A stretch of DNA of 33,495 nt from contig QHNK01000033.1 of NCBI GenBank assembly GCA_003218415.1, forward strand, positions 1 through 33,495, written 5' to 3'. Origin of the DNA: Verrucomicrobiota bacterium. GTDB lineage: Bacteria > Verrucomicrobiota > Verrucomicrobiia > Chthoniobacterales > UBA10450. A program made the translations under genes and the position numbers. Under the pieces are notes generated by a model. It worked only from the letters and a program-made list of their open reading frames with translations. It searched no databases and was not told the origin of the DNA. Below, piece after piece: positions 23,644 through 30,645 of this stretch (the first letter of the stretch is position 1; each line of letters begins with the position of its first letter).

Positions 23644-24855
23644 TCAATTTTTATCCGTTAGTGCGGCGACACCGGGCAATTCTTTGCCTTCCAGTAATTC
23701 CAGCGATGCGCCGCCGCCGGTGGAAATAAACGTCATTTTGCCGGCAAGCCCAGCCTGTTTGACCGCCGTCACTGAGTCGCCGCCGCCGATGATCGTCGTC
23801 GCTCCCGACTGCGCCAGTGCTTCCGCGATTGCGATCGTCCCTTCGCCGAACTCAGGAATTTCGAAGACACCCATTGGTCCGTTCCACAAAATTGTTTCAG
23901 CCTTGGCGATTTCCTCCTGGTAAAGCGCGATCGTCGCCGCGCCGATATCGACTGCCTGCCATCCATCACTGATTCCGTGCTGCGGCGAGAGGCGGCTCGT
24001 GTTTCGCATGGACGCGCCGGCTTGGATTTCATCCGCTTCCACGACGTCGATCGGGAGCAAAAATTTTACTCCGCGTTCCTTCGCCAAATCGAGAAGTTCG
24101 CGCGCAAGATCGACCTTGTCGGATTCGACCCGGCTTGCCCCGACGGGAATTCCCTGCGCTTTTAAGAAGGTGTTCGCCATGGCGCCACCGATCAGAATGA
24201 CGTCCGCCTTTCCCATCAGCGCTTTTAGAACGCCGATCTTATCGGAGACCTTGGCTCCGCCTAAAATAACGACGAACGGCCTGGCCGGGTTCTCAAGGCC
24301 CTCGCGCAAATGTTTCAGCTCTTTCTCCATCAAAAAACCCATCGCCGATTGCTCCACGAATTTCGTGATGCCCACGGTGGATGCATGTGCCCGGTGCGCG
24401 GCGCCAAACGCGTCGTTAACGTAAAGATCGCCCAAATCGGCAAGTCCTTTGGCAAACTCCGGATCGTTTGCCTCTTCGCCCGGCTGGAAGCGGACGTTCT
24501 CCAGCAGAGCAGCGTCGCCGTTCTCCATGTGTTCAATAATTTTGGCGGGAACCTCTCCGATAGTGTCGTGACTGAAAATGACCGGTTGATGGATGAGCGA
24601 GTGCAAATACTCGCCGATCGGTCTAAGTGAATATTTTTCCACCGGCTTTCCTTTCGGCCGGCCAAAATGCGACATTAAAATGGTTTTCGCGCCGTGCTCG
24701 CGCAGGTAGTTGATCGTCGGCAAGCTCTCCCGGATTCGCGTGTCATCAGTAACGCGAGTTTTGCCGCCGCGCACTTCTGTTGGCACATTGAAGTCCACCC
24801 GAACCAGAACGCGTTTCCCGCGCACGTCGAGATCGCGGAGTGAAAGTTTCGCCAT
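23644..24855 (-). CDS. pgk: phosphoglycerate kinase
   Basis: Forms ATP from 1,3-bisphosphoglycerate, 403 residues. RVLVRVDFNVP, SHFGRPKGKP, LLENVRFQPGEEAND, FVVILGGAKVSDKIGVL, WNGPMGVFE and IIGGGDSV all match. Middle gene of gap-pgk-tpiA, with 44 bases to gap. A slightly unusual segment (SMRNTSRLSPQHGISDGW) precedes the conserved DIG motif but contains no clear palindrome. Confidence 0.97.
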   Translation of the reverse strand: MAKLSLRDLDVRGKRVLVRVDFNVPTEVRGGKTRVTDDTRIRESLPTINYLREHGAKTILMSHFGRPKGKPVEKYSLRPIGEYLHSLIHQPVIFSHDTIGEVPAKIIEHMENGDAALLENVRFQPGEEANDPEFAKGLADLGDLYVNDAFGAAHRAHASTVGITKFVEQSAMGFLMEKELKHLREGLENPARPFVVILGGAKVSDKIGVLKALMGKADVILIGGAMANTFLKAQGIPVGASRVESDKVDLARELLDLAKERGVKFLLPIDVVEADEIQAGASMRNTSRLSPQHGISDGWQAVDIGAATIALYQEEIAKAETILWNGPMGVFEIPEFGEGTIAIAEALAQSGATTIIGGGDSVTAVKQAGLAGKMTFISTGGGASLELLEGKELPGVAALTDKN

Positions 24856-24899
24856 TGTCTACTCGTGCTCCTGCTCGTGATGGTAATTGTTACGAGCCG

Positions 24900-25901
24900 C
24901 TATTCTCCCAGCAGTTCCATTAGTTCCACGCAGCGATTGCTGTAGCCCCACTCGTTATCGTACCAGCCCACGACTTTCACAAAGCGGTTACCAAGCATGA
25001 GCGTCAACTGGCTGTCGAAAATGCAGGAGTGCGGATTGCCAACGATGTCCGCGGACACAAGCGGTTCGTCACTGTATTCGAGGACGCCTTTATAGCTTTG
25101 GGCTGATGCAGCTTCCTTGAACGCAGCATTGACGGCGTCAACTGTCGCGTCTTTGTCGAGCACCGCGGTGAAATCCGTGACCGATCCATCCGGCGTCGGC
25201 ACGCGGAAGGCGCCGCCGTTCAATTTCCCTTTCAATTCTGGAATCACTTCGCCGATCGCCTTGGCCGCGCCGGTTGTGGAAGGAATGATGTTGATCGCCG
25301 CGGCGCGCGCGCGCCTCAAATCTTTGTGCGGAAAATCGAGTATGCGCTGGTCGTTTGTATAACTGTGGATCGTGCTCATGAACCCGTGCGCGACGCCGAA
25401 TTTGTCGTTCACGACCTTGGCCATGGGCGCGAGACAATTCGTCGTGCAGCTCGCGTTGGAAACGATTTTGTGTTTCCCAGGGTCGAAGACGTTGTCGTTG
25501 ACGCCGACGCAAATCGTCACGTCCGGATCTTTTGCAGGCGCGCTGATGAGCACACGCTTTGCGCCCGCCTTGCTCAGGTGCAGCTCGGCCTTCCCGCGGC
25601 TGGTGAACAACCCGGTCGATTCCAGCACCACATCGACCTCCAGTTTTTTCCACGGCAAGTTCGCTGGATCGCGCTCCTTCAGGATTCTAATTTTGTGACC
25701 ACGCACGATGATGTTTTCCTCATCGTAACCGATCTCGCCGTCGAATTTGCCATGCACCGAATCCCATTTGAGGAGATGGGCCAGGGTGTGCGTGTCAGTG
25801 AGATCGTTGATCGCGAGAACGCGCTCGACTTGTTTTTGTGACATGGCGCGAAGGACATTGCGCCCGATGCGCCCGAAACCGTTGATAGCGTAATTTGCCA
25901 T
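24900..25901 (-). CDS. gap: glyceraldehyde-3-phosphate dehydrogenase
   Basis: NAD-dependent oxidation of glyceraldehyde 3-phosphate, 333 residues. The start is ATG 25901 (MANYAINGFGRIGRNVLRA); a longer reading would be repeat-derived. The active-site motif is SNASCTTNCLAP and the C-terminal WYDNEWGYSNR is intact. It is the first gene of gap-pgk-tpiA-miaA-hflX. The promoter probably lies in 25902-26048, which also holds repeats and the start of a divergent esterase. Confidence 0.97.
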   Translation of the reverse strand: MANYAINGFGRIGRNVLRAMSQKQVERVLAINDLTDTHTLAHLLKWDSVHGKFDGEIGYDEENIIVRGHKIRILKERDPANLPWKKLEVDVVLESTGLFTSRGKAELHLSKAGAKRVLISAPAKDPDVTICVGVNDNVFDPGKHKIVSNASCTTNCLAPMAKVVNDKFGVAHGFMSTIHSYTNDQRILDFPHKDLRRARAAAINIIPSTTGAAKAIGEVIPELKGKLNGGAFRVPTPDGSVTDFTAVLDKDATVDAVNAAFKEAASAQSYKGVLEYSDEPLVSADIVGNPHSCIFDSQLTLMLGNRFVKVVGWYDNEWGYSNRCVELMELLGE

Positions 25902-25945
25902 AGTAAGATCGAATAGTTTGAGAGTTGAATCGTTAAACCGAAAAC

Positions 25946-25999
25946 GCCCAACGCTCAACGTTCAACTCAGAATCATTGAGCGTTGGACGTTCGGCGCTT
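25946..25999. repeat. short-period CAACGCTCAACGTTCAA repeat, copy 3
   Basis: Two runs facing each other: CCAACGCTCAACGTTCAACT then, after a spacer, TTGAGCGTTGGACGTTCGG, so the short-period repeat forms an inverted pair. It lies in the divergent gap between gap and the esterase gene. Confidence 0.7.
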
Positions 26000-26000
26000 G

Positions 26001-26027
26001 TCGCGCCGTAGCCTTGCGGAGGCGGAT
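26001..26027. repeat. TCGCGCCGTAGCCTTGCGGAGGCGG element, copy 2
   Basis: Same word as at 5906-5932, with small changes. It stands immediately after the short-period repeat and upstream of the esterase start at 26049. Confidence 0.6.
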
Positions 26028-26048
26028 TGGGTGTTAGACGTTTTCTCA

Positions 26049-26714
26049 ATGAAGCGCGCTATCGTAGCGTTCCTGGCCATCTCGTCGACCGTGCTCGCGC
26101 AAGTGGCCTCTGCTGCCGAAATGAAAACCATTCTCGTCTTCGGCGACAGTTTATCGGACGGCTTCATGCTCCAACGAACCGAAGCCTATCCGGCTTTACT
26201 TGCAAAGAAGCTGCACGCCGCCGGCCTGAACTTTCAAGTGACCAACGCGAGCGCAGCCGGCGGCACCACCGAAGGCGGCTTGGACCGGTTGCCTCCCCAC
26301 TTGAAACACAGAATCGATATCTTCATTTTGGAACTTGGAATCAACGATGCCTTCCGTGGCCTGCCGGTCGATCAAATCCAAAACAATCTTCAGCAGATCA
26401 TCGACAACGTGAAAGCGCGAAACCCGAATGTGCGCGTTGTGATCGCAGGAATGCAGTTGCCCAATTACGGAGCGGAGGACTATGTGTCGGCGTTTGGCAA
26501 AATGTTCAGTGATCTGGCGACGAAGAACAACACCGCTCTAATTCCGTACCTGCTGCAAGGTGTGGCAGGCGATCCCTCATTGAATTTACCGGATGGCATC
26601 CATCCCAACGCCGCCGGGCAAAAAATTCTTGCCGAAAACGTCTGGCGCGTGCTCGAACCAATCGCTCGCGAGCTTGCAGTCATCCCGAGCCCAAGCGAGG
26701 GACCTCACCGATGA
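26049..26714 (+). CDS. SGNH-hydrolase arylesterase/thioesterase (TesA-like), exported
   Basis: Predicted periplasmic esterase or lysophospholipase, 221 residues. A signal peptide (MKRAIVAFLAISSTVLAQVASA) is followed by the SGNH blocks: ILVFGDSLSDG (Ser), NASAAGGTTEGG (Gly), LELGIND (Asn) and PDGIHPNAAGQ (Asp/His). ATG 26049 gives a clean signal peptide; earlier frame positions are repeat. The last ten or so residues (VIPSPSEGPHR) are translated from the repeat at 26679-26785, whose inner TGA provides the stop. Confidence 0.92.
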   Translation: MKRAIVAFLAISSTVLAQVASAAEMKTILVFGDSLSDGFMLQRTEAYPALLAKKLHAAGLNFQVTNASAAGGTTEGGLDRLPPHLKHRIDIFILELGINDAFRGLPVDQIQNNLQQIIDNVKARNPNVRVVIAGMQLPNYGAEDYVSAFGKMFSDLATKNNTALIPYLLQGVAGDPSLNLPDGIHPNAAGQKILAENVWRVLEPIARELAVIPSPSEGPHR

Positions 26715-26785
26715 TCCTCGATCACACAGGTAAGCTTGTGTGATCCACAGTCGAGCGTGAGATCCTTCACTTTGTTCAGGATGAC
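26679..26785. repeat. GTCATTCTGAGCGAAGCGA element, copy 4
   Basis: Left end GTCATCCCGAGCCCAAGCGA followed by GGGACCTCACC. Right end GTGAGATCCTTCAC then CAGGATGAC. Inner hairpin GATCACACAGG...TTGTGTGATC. It overlaps the 3' end of the esterase gene and provides its stop codon. Confidence 0.8.
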
Positions 26786-26845
26786 AGCATGCAACAGGCG
26801 ACCGCTGCGCGTCTGTCGCACGTTAGATAAGTAAAATAAGAAACG

Positions 26846-27136
26846 ATGGACCCCGCACGACCAAGCGATCCTGATCCAGCCGATCCCTTTTTCCCGGAAC
26901 GCGCCGATCACGCGATCCTGGAAACCATCGAAATCGCTACCGAAGGCGAGAGTCACCATCAGGCTGTGCGAAAGCTGCGCGGGCCGCTCATGAAAATTAA
27001 AGGCGTGCACGATGTGAGAGTTGATCTTGTGCACGAGCGCGTGATTGTCACGTTCGATGCACGCAAAACGCATCCGCCCGATCTTCACGACGCAATATTG
27101 AAGAGCGGTTACAAACCCGGGCCGCGGGCGGAGTGA
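26846..27136 (+). CDS. heavy-metal-associated (HMA)-like small protein without CxxC
   Basis: 96 residues. After an acidic, Pro-rich N-terminus, residues 30-90 (TIEIATEGESHHQAVRKLRGPLMKIKGVHDVRVDLVHERVIVTFDARKTHPPDLHDAILKSGYKP) follow the beta-alpha-beta pattern of HMA domains, including the GV..V.V......V.V.FD core and the SGY near the end. The metal-binding CxxC is missing; HH is present instead earlier. So copper chaperoning is not supported. ATG 26846; the repeat at 27141 follows the stop. Confidence 0.65.
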   Translation: MDPARPSDPDPADPFFPERADHAILETIEIATEGESHHQAVRKLRGPLMKIKGVHDVRVDLVHERVIVTFDARKTHPPDLHDAILKSGYKPGPRAE

Positions 27137-27140
27137 AGAA

Positions 27141-27196
27141 TGTGGGAGTGGCCTTGGCGCCGCGGCAGTCGGGACACCAAGGTCCCTCCCACCTTT
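27141..27196. repeat. GTGGGAG...CTCCCAC inverted-repeat element
   Basis: TGTGGGAGTGGCCTTGG at left and CCAAGGTCCCTCCCAC at right pair with small mismatches; the inner part has CGCCGCGGC. It fills the 61-bp gap between the convergent HMA-like gene and aguA, so it could act as a bidirectional terminator (inference). Confidence 0.7.
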
Positions 27197-27197
27197 G

Positions 27198-28388
27198 TTA
27201 CACAGCCGGTTGTTGCTGCGTCAGGCAATGAAATGTGCCTAGCCCCCAGATTAATTCGCGGCAATCGATCCCGATAACGCGGCGCTGCGGAAAGCATTCG
27301 CGCAGGATGGATAATGCAGCCTCGTCGGCAGGATCGGCGAATGTGGGCACAAGCACGCAAGTATTTGCGATGTAGAAGTTCGCGTAGCTCGCCGGTAACC
27401 GCAGCCCTTCGCGCACGATCTTCTTCGGCATCGGCAGCGTAATGATGTCGATCCCTTGCTCGCGACGACTGTCGGAGTTGCGACCAGCGATTTTGATCTC
27501 GCGCAGACGCACGAGATTTTCCTGGAGCGGCGCGTAATTTTCGTCGTCGCGATTTTCTTCAACGACAGTCACGACGGTTCGTTCTGAGACAAAACGCGCG
27601 AGATCGTCGATGTGGCCATCGGTGTCGTCGCCGGCAATGCCGGCGCCGAGCCAGAGAATTTCGCGCACGCCGAGAAAATCCCGGAGCCGCTGTTCGATTT
27701 CTTCGCGGCGCAAATTCGGATTGCGATTGGGATTAAGCAGACATGATTCGGTCGTGAGCAGCGCGCCAGCGCCATTCACATCGATCGCGCCGCCTTCCAA
27801 AATCATGCGCGGATAAAAAATCGGGACATTGAGGATTTGCGCGAGATGCGTCGGCACAACTTCATCGAGATCGAACGGCGGATATTTGTTTCCCCAAGCG
27901 TTGTAATCCCAATCAACAATTGCGAGTTTCGGATCGATCCGCTCCGCGCCCGAAGGGCAGCCGGTTCCTTGAACCGGCTGGATCGCCCACCCCCTTCCGC
28001 GAGTATCGTTGCTCCTCTCGGGTGGCTGCACTTGAAGGGGCTGCCCGCCGGAGACGGGTGTGGCGAGAGCGCGTGTGAGAAAAACCGGTCCGTGATCGCG
28101 ACACCACGGTTCGTTTGTGGGAATAGAATGAAACGAGATTCGTTCCATCGGTAACCCGCGCAGAACGTCCCGGGCCTCGGATTCATGCGCGTCATTGCAA
28201 ACATTGATACAGACCTGTTCCGATTCGATCAGCGCTTCGATCATTGCCCGCAACGCCGGCATGACCCGGTCGAATGAATCGGGAAAACTGATCCCCTCGC
28301 GTCGCGGCCAAGAGAGCCACGTGGCCGCGTGCGGTTCCCATTCCGCTGGCATGCGATAGCCGAGCGCCGCTGGAGCTTGTGCGGTCAT
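27198..28388 (-). CDS. aguA: agmatine deiminase
   Basis: Hydrolyses agmatine to N-carbamoylputrescine and ammonia in putrescine synthesis, 396 residues, longer than the usual 340-370. Landmarks: MPAEWEPHAATWLSWP, NEPWCRDHGPVF, WDYNAWGNKYPPFDLDE, LEGGAIDVNG, CLLNPNRNPN, GDDTDGHIDDLARF and the catalytic Cys388 in FHCLTQQQ. ATG 28388 is chosen; upstream sequence is the short-period repeat. About 45 residues (106-151) are translated from palindromic repeats between GPVF and the NAWG motif, where other agmatine deiminases have only a short loop. No aguB is beside it. Confidence 0.93.
   Translation of the reverse strand: MTAQAPAALGYRMPAEWEPHAATWLSWPRREGISFPDSFDRVMPALRAMIEALIESEQVCINVCNDAHESEARDVLRGLPMERISFHSIPTNEPWCRDHGPVFLTRALATPVSGGQPLQVQPPERSNDTRGRGWAIQPVQGTGCPSGAERIDPKLAIVDWDYNAWGNKYPPFDLDEVVPTHLAQILNVPIFYPRMILEGGAIDVNGAGALLTTESCLLNPNRNPNLRREEIEQRLRDFLGVREILWLGAGIAGDDTDGHIDDLARFVSERTVVTVVEENRDDENYAPLQENLVRLREIKIAGRNSDSRREQGIDIITLPMPKKIVREGLRLPASYANFYIANTCVLVPTFADPADEAALSILRECFPQRRVIGIDCRELIWGLGTFHCLTQQQPAV
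27936..28073. repeat. palindromic insertion inside aguA
   Basis: Contains a perfect hairpin CAGCCGGTTC-CTT-GAACCGGCTG (27958-27980), GGGCAGCC/GGCTGCCC-type words and GGCTGCACTTGAAGGGGCTG. About 138 bp, equal to 46 codons, and the frame stays open throughout. The encoded residues are Pro/Gly/Arg-rich and do not match agmatine deiminase. Confidence 0.65.
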
Positions 28389-28432
28389 CGGACAAACGTC
28401 CAACGCCGAACGCTCAACGTCCAACGCCCAAT
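28386..28432. repeat. short-period CGTCCAACGC repeat, copy 4
   Basis: ACGTCCAACGCCGAACGCTC then AACGTCCAACGCCCAATTG: the minus-strand version of the repeat at 115 and 11728. It abuts the aguA start and fills the gap to the next gene. Confidence 0.7.
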
Positions 28433-28448
28433 TGCCAGATCTCGACCG

Positions 28449-28859
28449 CTAAGGCGTTCGGACAGACGCAGGTTTGTAGATTGCGCCGACAATTGCGCCC
28501 ACGATTACCATTTCGATCAGGCCGCTCACGCTCCCGTAAAGGATCAACTTTCCGGGAAGCGGTTGCACTGCGTAAATGACGAGACGCATACCGATCGCTG
28601 CAATTTCAAGCAGGACACCAAGCCGAATGCCCGCCATCACGCCGCCGCCGGCGAAACCGCTCGCATAGATCATTACGAACGCAAGAATGATGAGTGCCTG
28701 GCCGATAATGATCCAGTGAAACAAGCTCTTCGTTTCATCTTTCGGTCGCCACAAATTTGGTGCTTGCGTGTAAACATCTTGAAGAACGCCGCCAAGCAGC
28801 CATCCCCATAAGAATATGAAAACGTACGCGGCGATGAATGCGAAGATGAATCGCTTCAT
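28449..28859 (-). CDS. small four-helix membrane protein, tandem paralog 1
   Basis: 136 residues, four membrane helices: FIFAFIAAYVFIFLWGWLLGG, FHWIIIGQALIILAFVMIYA, GIRLGVLLEIAAIGM and LIEMVIVGAIVGAIYKP. The last motif is shared with the gene upstream of it (28883-29290). I cannot name a function; DUF1761-like proteins have a similar size and layout. Gap to the paralog is 23 bases, so the two are probably co-transcribed. Confidence 0.7.
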   Translation of the reverse strand: MKRFIFAFIAAYVFIFLWGWLLGGVLQDVYTQAPNLWRPKDETKSLFHWIIIGQALIILAFVMIYASGFAGGGVMAGIRLGVLLEIAAIGMRLVIYAVQPLPGKLILYGSVSGLIEMVIVGAIVGAIYKPASVRTP

Positions 28860-28882
28860 AAATTTAAGTCTGAAGTTAGGAT

Positions 28883-29290
28883 CTAACTAGTCGCCGGTGG
28901 GCTGGGCTTATAAATCGCGCCAACGAGTGCGCCGGCAATCGCGAATTGGATCACGCCGCCCACGATCCAGCCACAAAGGATTTTGGTCGTCAATGGCTCC
29001 ACTGCGAACGAGATCACATGCGGCCCTGCATATACTAATCCCACTAGAATCCCCAGTGTTGCGCTGGCGCCTGCGCCGCCGGCGGGAATGAAGCGGACAC
29101 AAAGCATGGTGAAAAAGAATGCCATGACGATATGACCCAAAATCAGCCATGGAAAATCAGGTTTGGTCCGAAAAAGCGCCTGCACTTCTTGATGCGCGCC
29201 GCTCATTAGCGTGCCGTACCAAAGGAAGCCAAACACGAAGAGGAAAATGAAGGCTCCGATGAATGCGGTGAAGAATTTTTGCCAGTTCAT
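28883..29290 (-). CDS. small four-helix membrane protein, tandem paralog 2
   Basis: 135 residues. ATG 29290 (MNWQKFFTAFIGAFIFLFVFGFLWYG) is chosen; a longer upstream reading has no membrane pattern or family match. Helices two to four are FPWLILGHIVMAFFFTMLCV, ATLGILVGLVYAGPHVI and VIQFAIAGALVGAIYKP. The final GALVGAIYKP matches GAIVGAIYKP of its neighbour and the N-terminal pattern is also alike, so they arose by tandem duplication. Function unknown. The 142-bp gap 29291-29432 upstream shows no gene. Confidence 0.7.
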   Translation of the reverse strand: MNWQKFFTAFIGAFIFLFVFGFLWYGTLMSGAHQEVQALFRTKPDFPWLILGHIVMAFFFTMLCVRFIPAGGAGASATLGILVGLVYAGPHVISFAVEPLTTKILCGWIVGGVIQFAIAGALVGAIYKPSPPATS

Positions 29291-29432
29291 AATTTCTTTC
29301 TGTTGAGGTTTTTGTTGAATTCCATCACACCCGGAAACTTTCGTCGCAAAACCGCCTTCCGTTGTCCATCTAAAAATTGTATTGCTAAAGACAGGGAACG
29401 CCGCCTTCTCATCCGTCGTGGCTTCCTGAGCG

Positions 29433-29771
29433 CTAACAAGTCGTCGCTCGCTGGTTTGCTTCAATGTGCAATCCAAGTTCGCGCAAGAGAGCAACATCGA
29501 CATCAGCCGCGGGATTTTTTGCGGTAAGAAGTTTGTCGCCGTAAAAAATCGAATTCGCGCCGGCAAAAAAGCAGAGTGCCTGACCTTCGCGCGACAGCTT
29601 GGTGCGTCCTGCGGCGAGGCGAACGCGGGCCTTCGGCAGCGCGATGCGCGTGACAGCAATCAGCCTCACCAACTCGAAAATATCGACGGGCGGTCGATCG
29701 GCCAGCGGCGTGCCCAGCATCGGCATCAAACAATGCTGATGATACAGCGCGCTGAGTTCGGCAAACTTCAT
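29433..29771 (-). pseudogene. bioB: biotin synthase remnant lacking the radical-SAM core
   Basis: 112 residues. From about residue 15 it is the C-terminal third of Bio[42 protein letters not shown], then [24 protein letters not shown]. The entire radical-SAM barrel with its CxxxCxxC cluster motif and the 2Fe-2S ligands is missing. The first 12 residues ([12 protein letters not shown]) resemble a BioB N-terminus, so an in-frame internal deletion of roughly 200 residues with the start retained would explain it (inference). Translation is still open, but biotin synthase activity is not possible. A short repeat (29786-29820) precedes it. Confidence 0.8.
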
Positions 29772-29785
29772 CGCAACGCGCGACG

Positions 29786-29820
29786 TTCAATCGCCAATCG
29801 AAAATCGGCAATCAAAAATT
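29786..29820. repeat. CAATCGCCAATCG short-period repeat upstream of the bioB remnant
   Basis: CAATCGCCAATCGAAAATCG followed by GCAATCAAAAATT: tandem AATCG/CAATC units of about seven to ten bases. It fills the gap between the bioB remnant and the secreted protein gene. Confidence 0.55.
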
Positions 29821-30520
29821 AATTAACCCACTTGCCGCCTTCGGAAATGAGGATCGGCAGCTCTTCCATCATGAACTGCGTTTTTCCGATTGCACCGATC
29901 ATGTGCGTGCCGGTGGCACGATACCACTTCTTCGACATGCTCTCGCCGGTATGGCAGCCCCAGCTCCTCACGTAGGCGCCGTGCGCGAAATCGCGCCGGT
30001 CAATCCTGGTCAGCTCGTTTTCGTGCAGCCACGCTTTGCATGCGCTGTCGATGAAATTGCTGTAATCGAACATGAAACAGGCGCGATTCGAGTGCCCGAA
30101 ATATTCAAAGCCGGTAATCTTCACCTGGTTTCGTGGTTGGCCGTTGTTCAGGTAGTTGAACACCTCCGAGCCGGCATTGAACCAAACAAGTTTCAGATTG
30201 AATTTTTCGCGCACCGTATCGATCAAGGCGATCAGGTCCTGATTTTCTTGTTTTGCCCGATCGATGTAGCCCTGCTTATAAACCAGCCAGGTAATCTGCT
30301 GGTCTGGGCCAAGCTGTGTGCGCAACTGTTCCGTGCGCAAACGCGCGGCGCGCACAAAGTTCGCCCACCAATGATCGTGCGGATAAAGCTTGTATTTTTC
30401 CCATTGATACAAGGAAGGCCCACCGACCACGACGATGTATTCGCCGTTGGCAGCGAGAGCGCTGCCCGCCACCACCAGCAACAGTAAAAGCAACAAAGAG
30501 AGCCGACGAATACCACCCAT
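29819..30520 (-). CDS. secreted protein of unknown function, possible caspase-like fold
   Basis: 232 residues with an N-terminal signal peptide (MGGIRRLSLLLLLLLVVAGSALA). The mature part opens NGEYIVVVGGPSLYQW, like the first strand of a Rossmann-like sheet. Later come ITGFEYFGHSNRACFMF (His142) and YVRSWGCHTGESMSKKWYRATGTHMIGAIG (Cys188), arranged like the His-Cys dyad regions of caspase-fold peptidases. This is a resemblance in pattern, not a family match. ATG 30520 places the signal at the N-terminus; a TTG lies 12 bases upstream. Four Cys remain in the mature protein. Confidence 0.6.
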   Translation of the reverse strand: MGGIRRLSLLLLLLLVVAGSALAANGEYIVVVGGPSLYQWEKYKLYPHDHWWANFVRAARLRTEQLRTQLGPDQQITWLVYKQGYIDRAKQENQDLIALIDTVREKFNLKLVWFNAGSEVFNYLNNGQPRNQVKITGFEYFGHSNRACFMFDYSNFIDSACKAWLHENELTRIDRRDFAHGAYVRSWGCHTGESMSKKWYRATGTHMIGAIGKTQFMMEELPILISEGGKWVN

Positions 30521-30568
30521 AAGCAGGAGCACTATTTACGCGCAGCGCGAAGCTGCGCAAGCGGCAGC

Positions 30569-30645
30569 CGCTTCGCTGTGCGAAGCGAACCCTGACGCTT
30601 CTAAACACGTCCGGTGTGCGCCGCCCACAGGGCGGCGGCTACAGC
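30569..30645. repeat. hairpin cluster at the 3' end of lysA
   Basis: Hairpin CGCTTCGC-TGT-GCGAAGCG at 30569-30587, and GCCGCCC-ACA-GGGCGGC at 30620-30636 leading into GGCTACAGCAG. The right end is a TGTAG end read on the minus strand and gives the lysA TAG stop at 30639-30641. The first hairpin recurs at 32001-32019 upstream of lysA. Confidence 0.7.

Noticed and set aside
23950-24005. Repeat-derived insertion in pgk
   Set aside because: The residues look slightly unusual, but the DNA has no clear palindrome and the protein length is normal.
25902-25958. N-terminal extension of gap
   Set aside because: The added residues come from upstream repeat-containing DNA, and MANYAINGFGRIGRN is the normal start of the enzyme.
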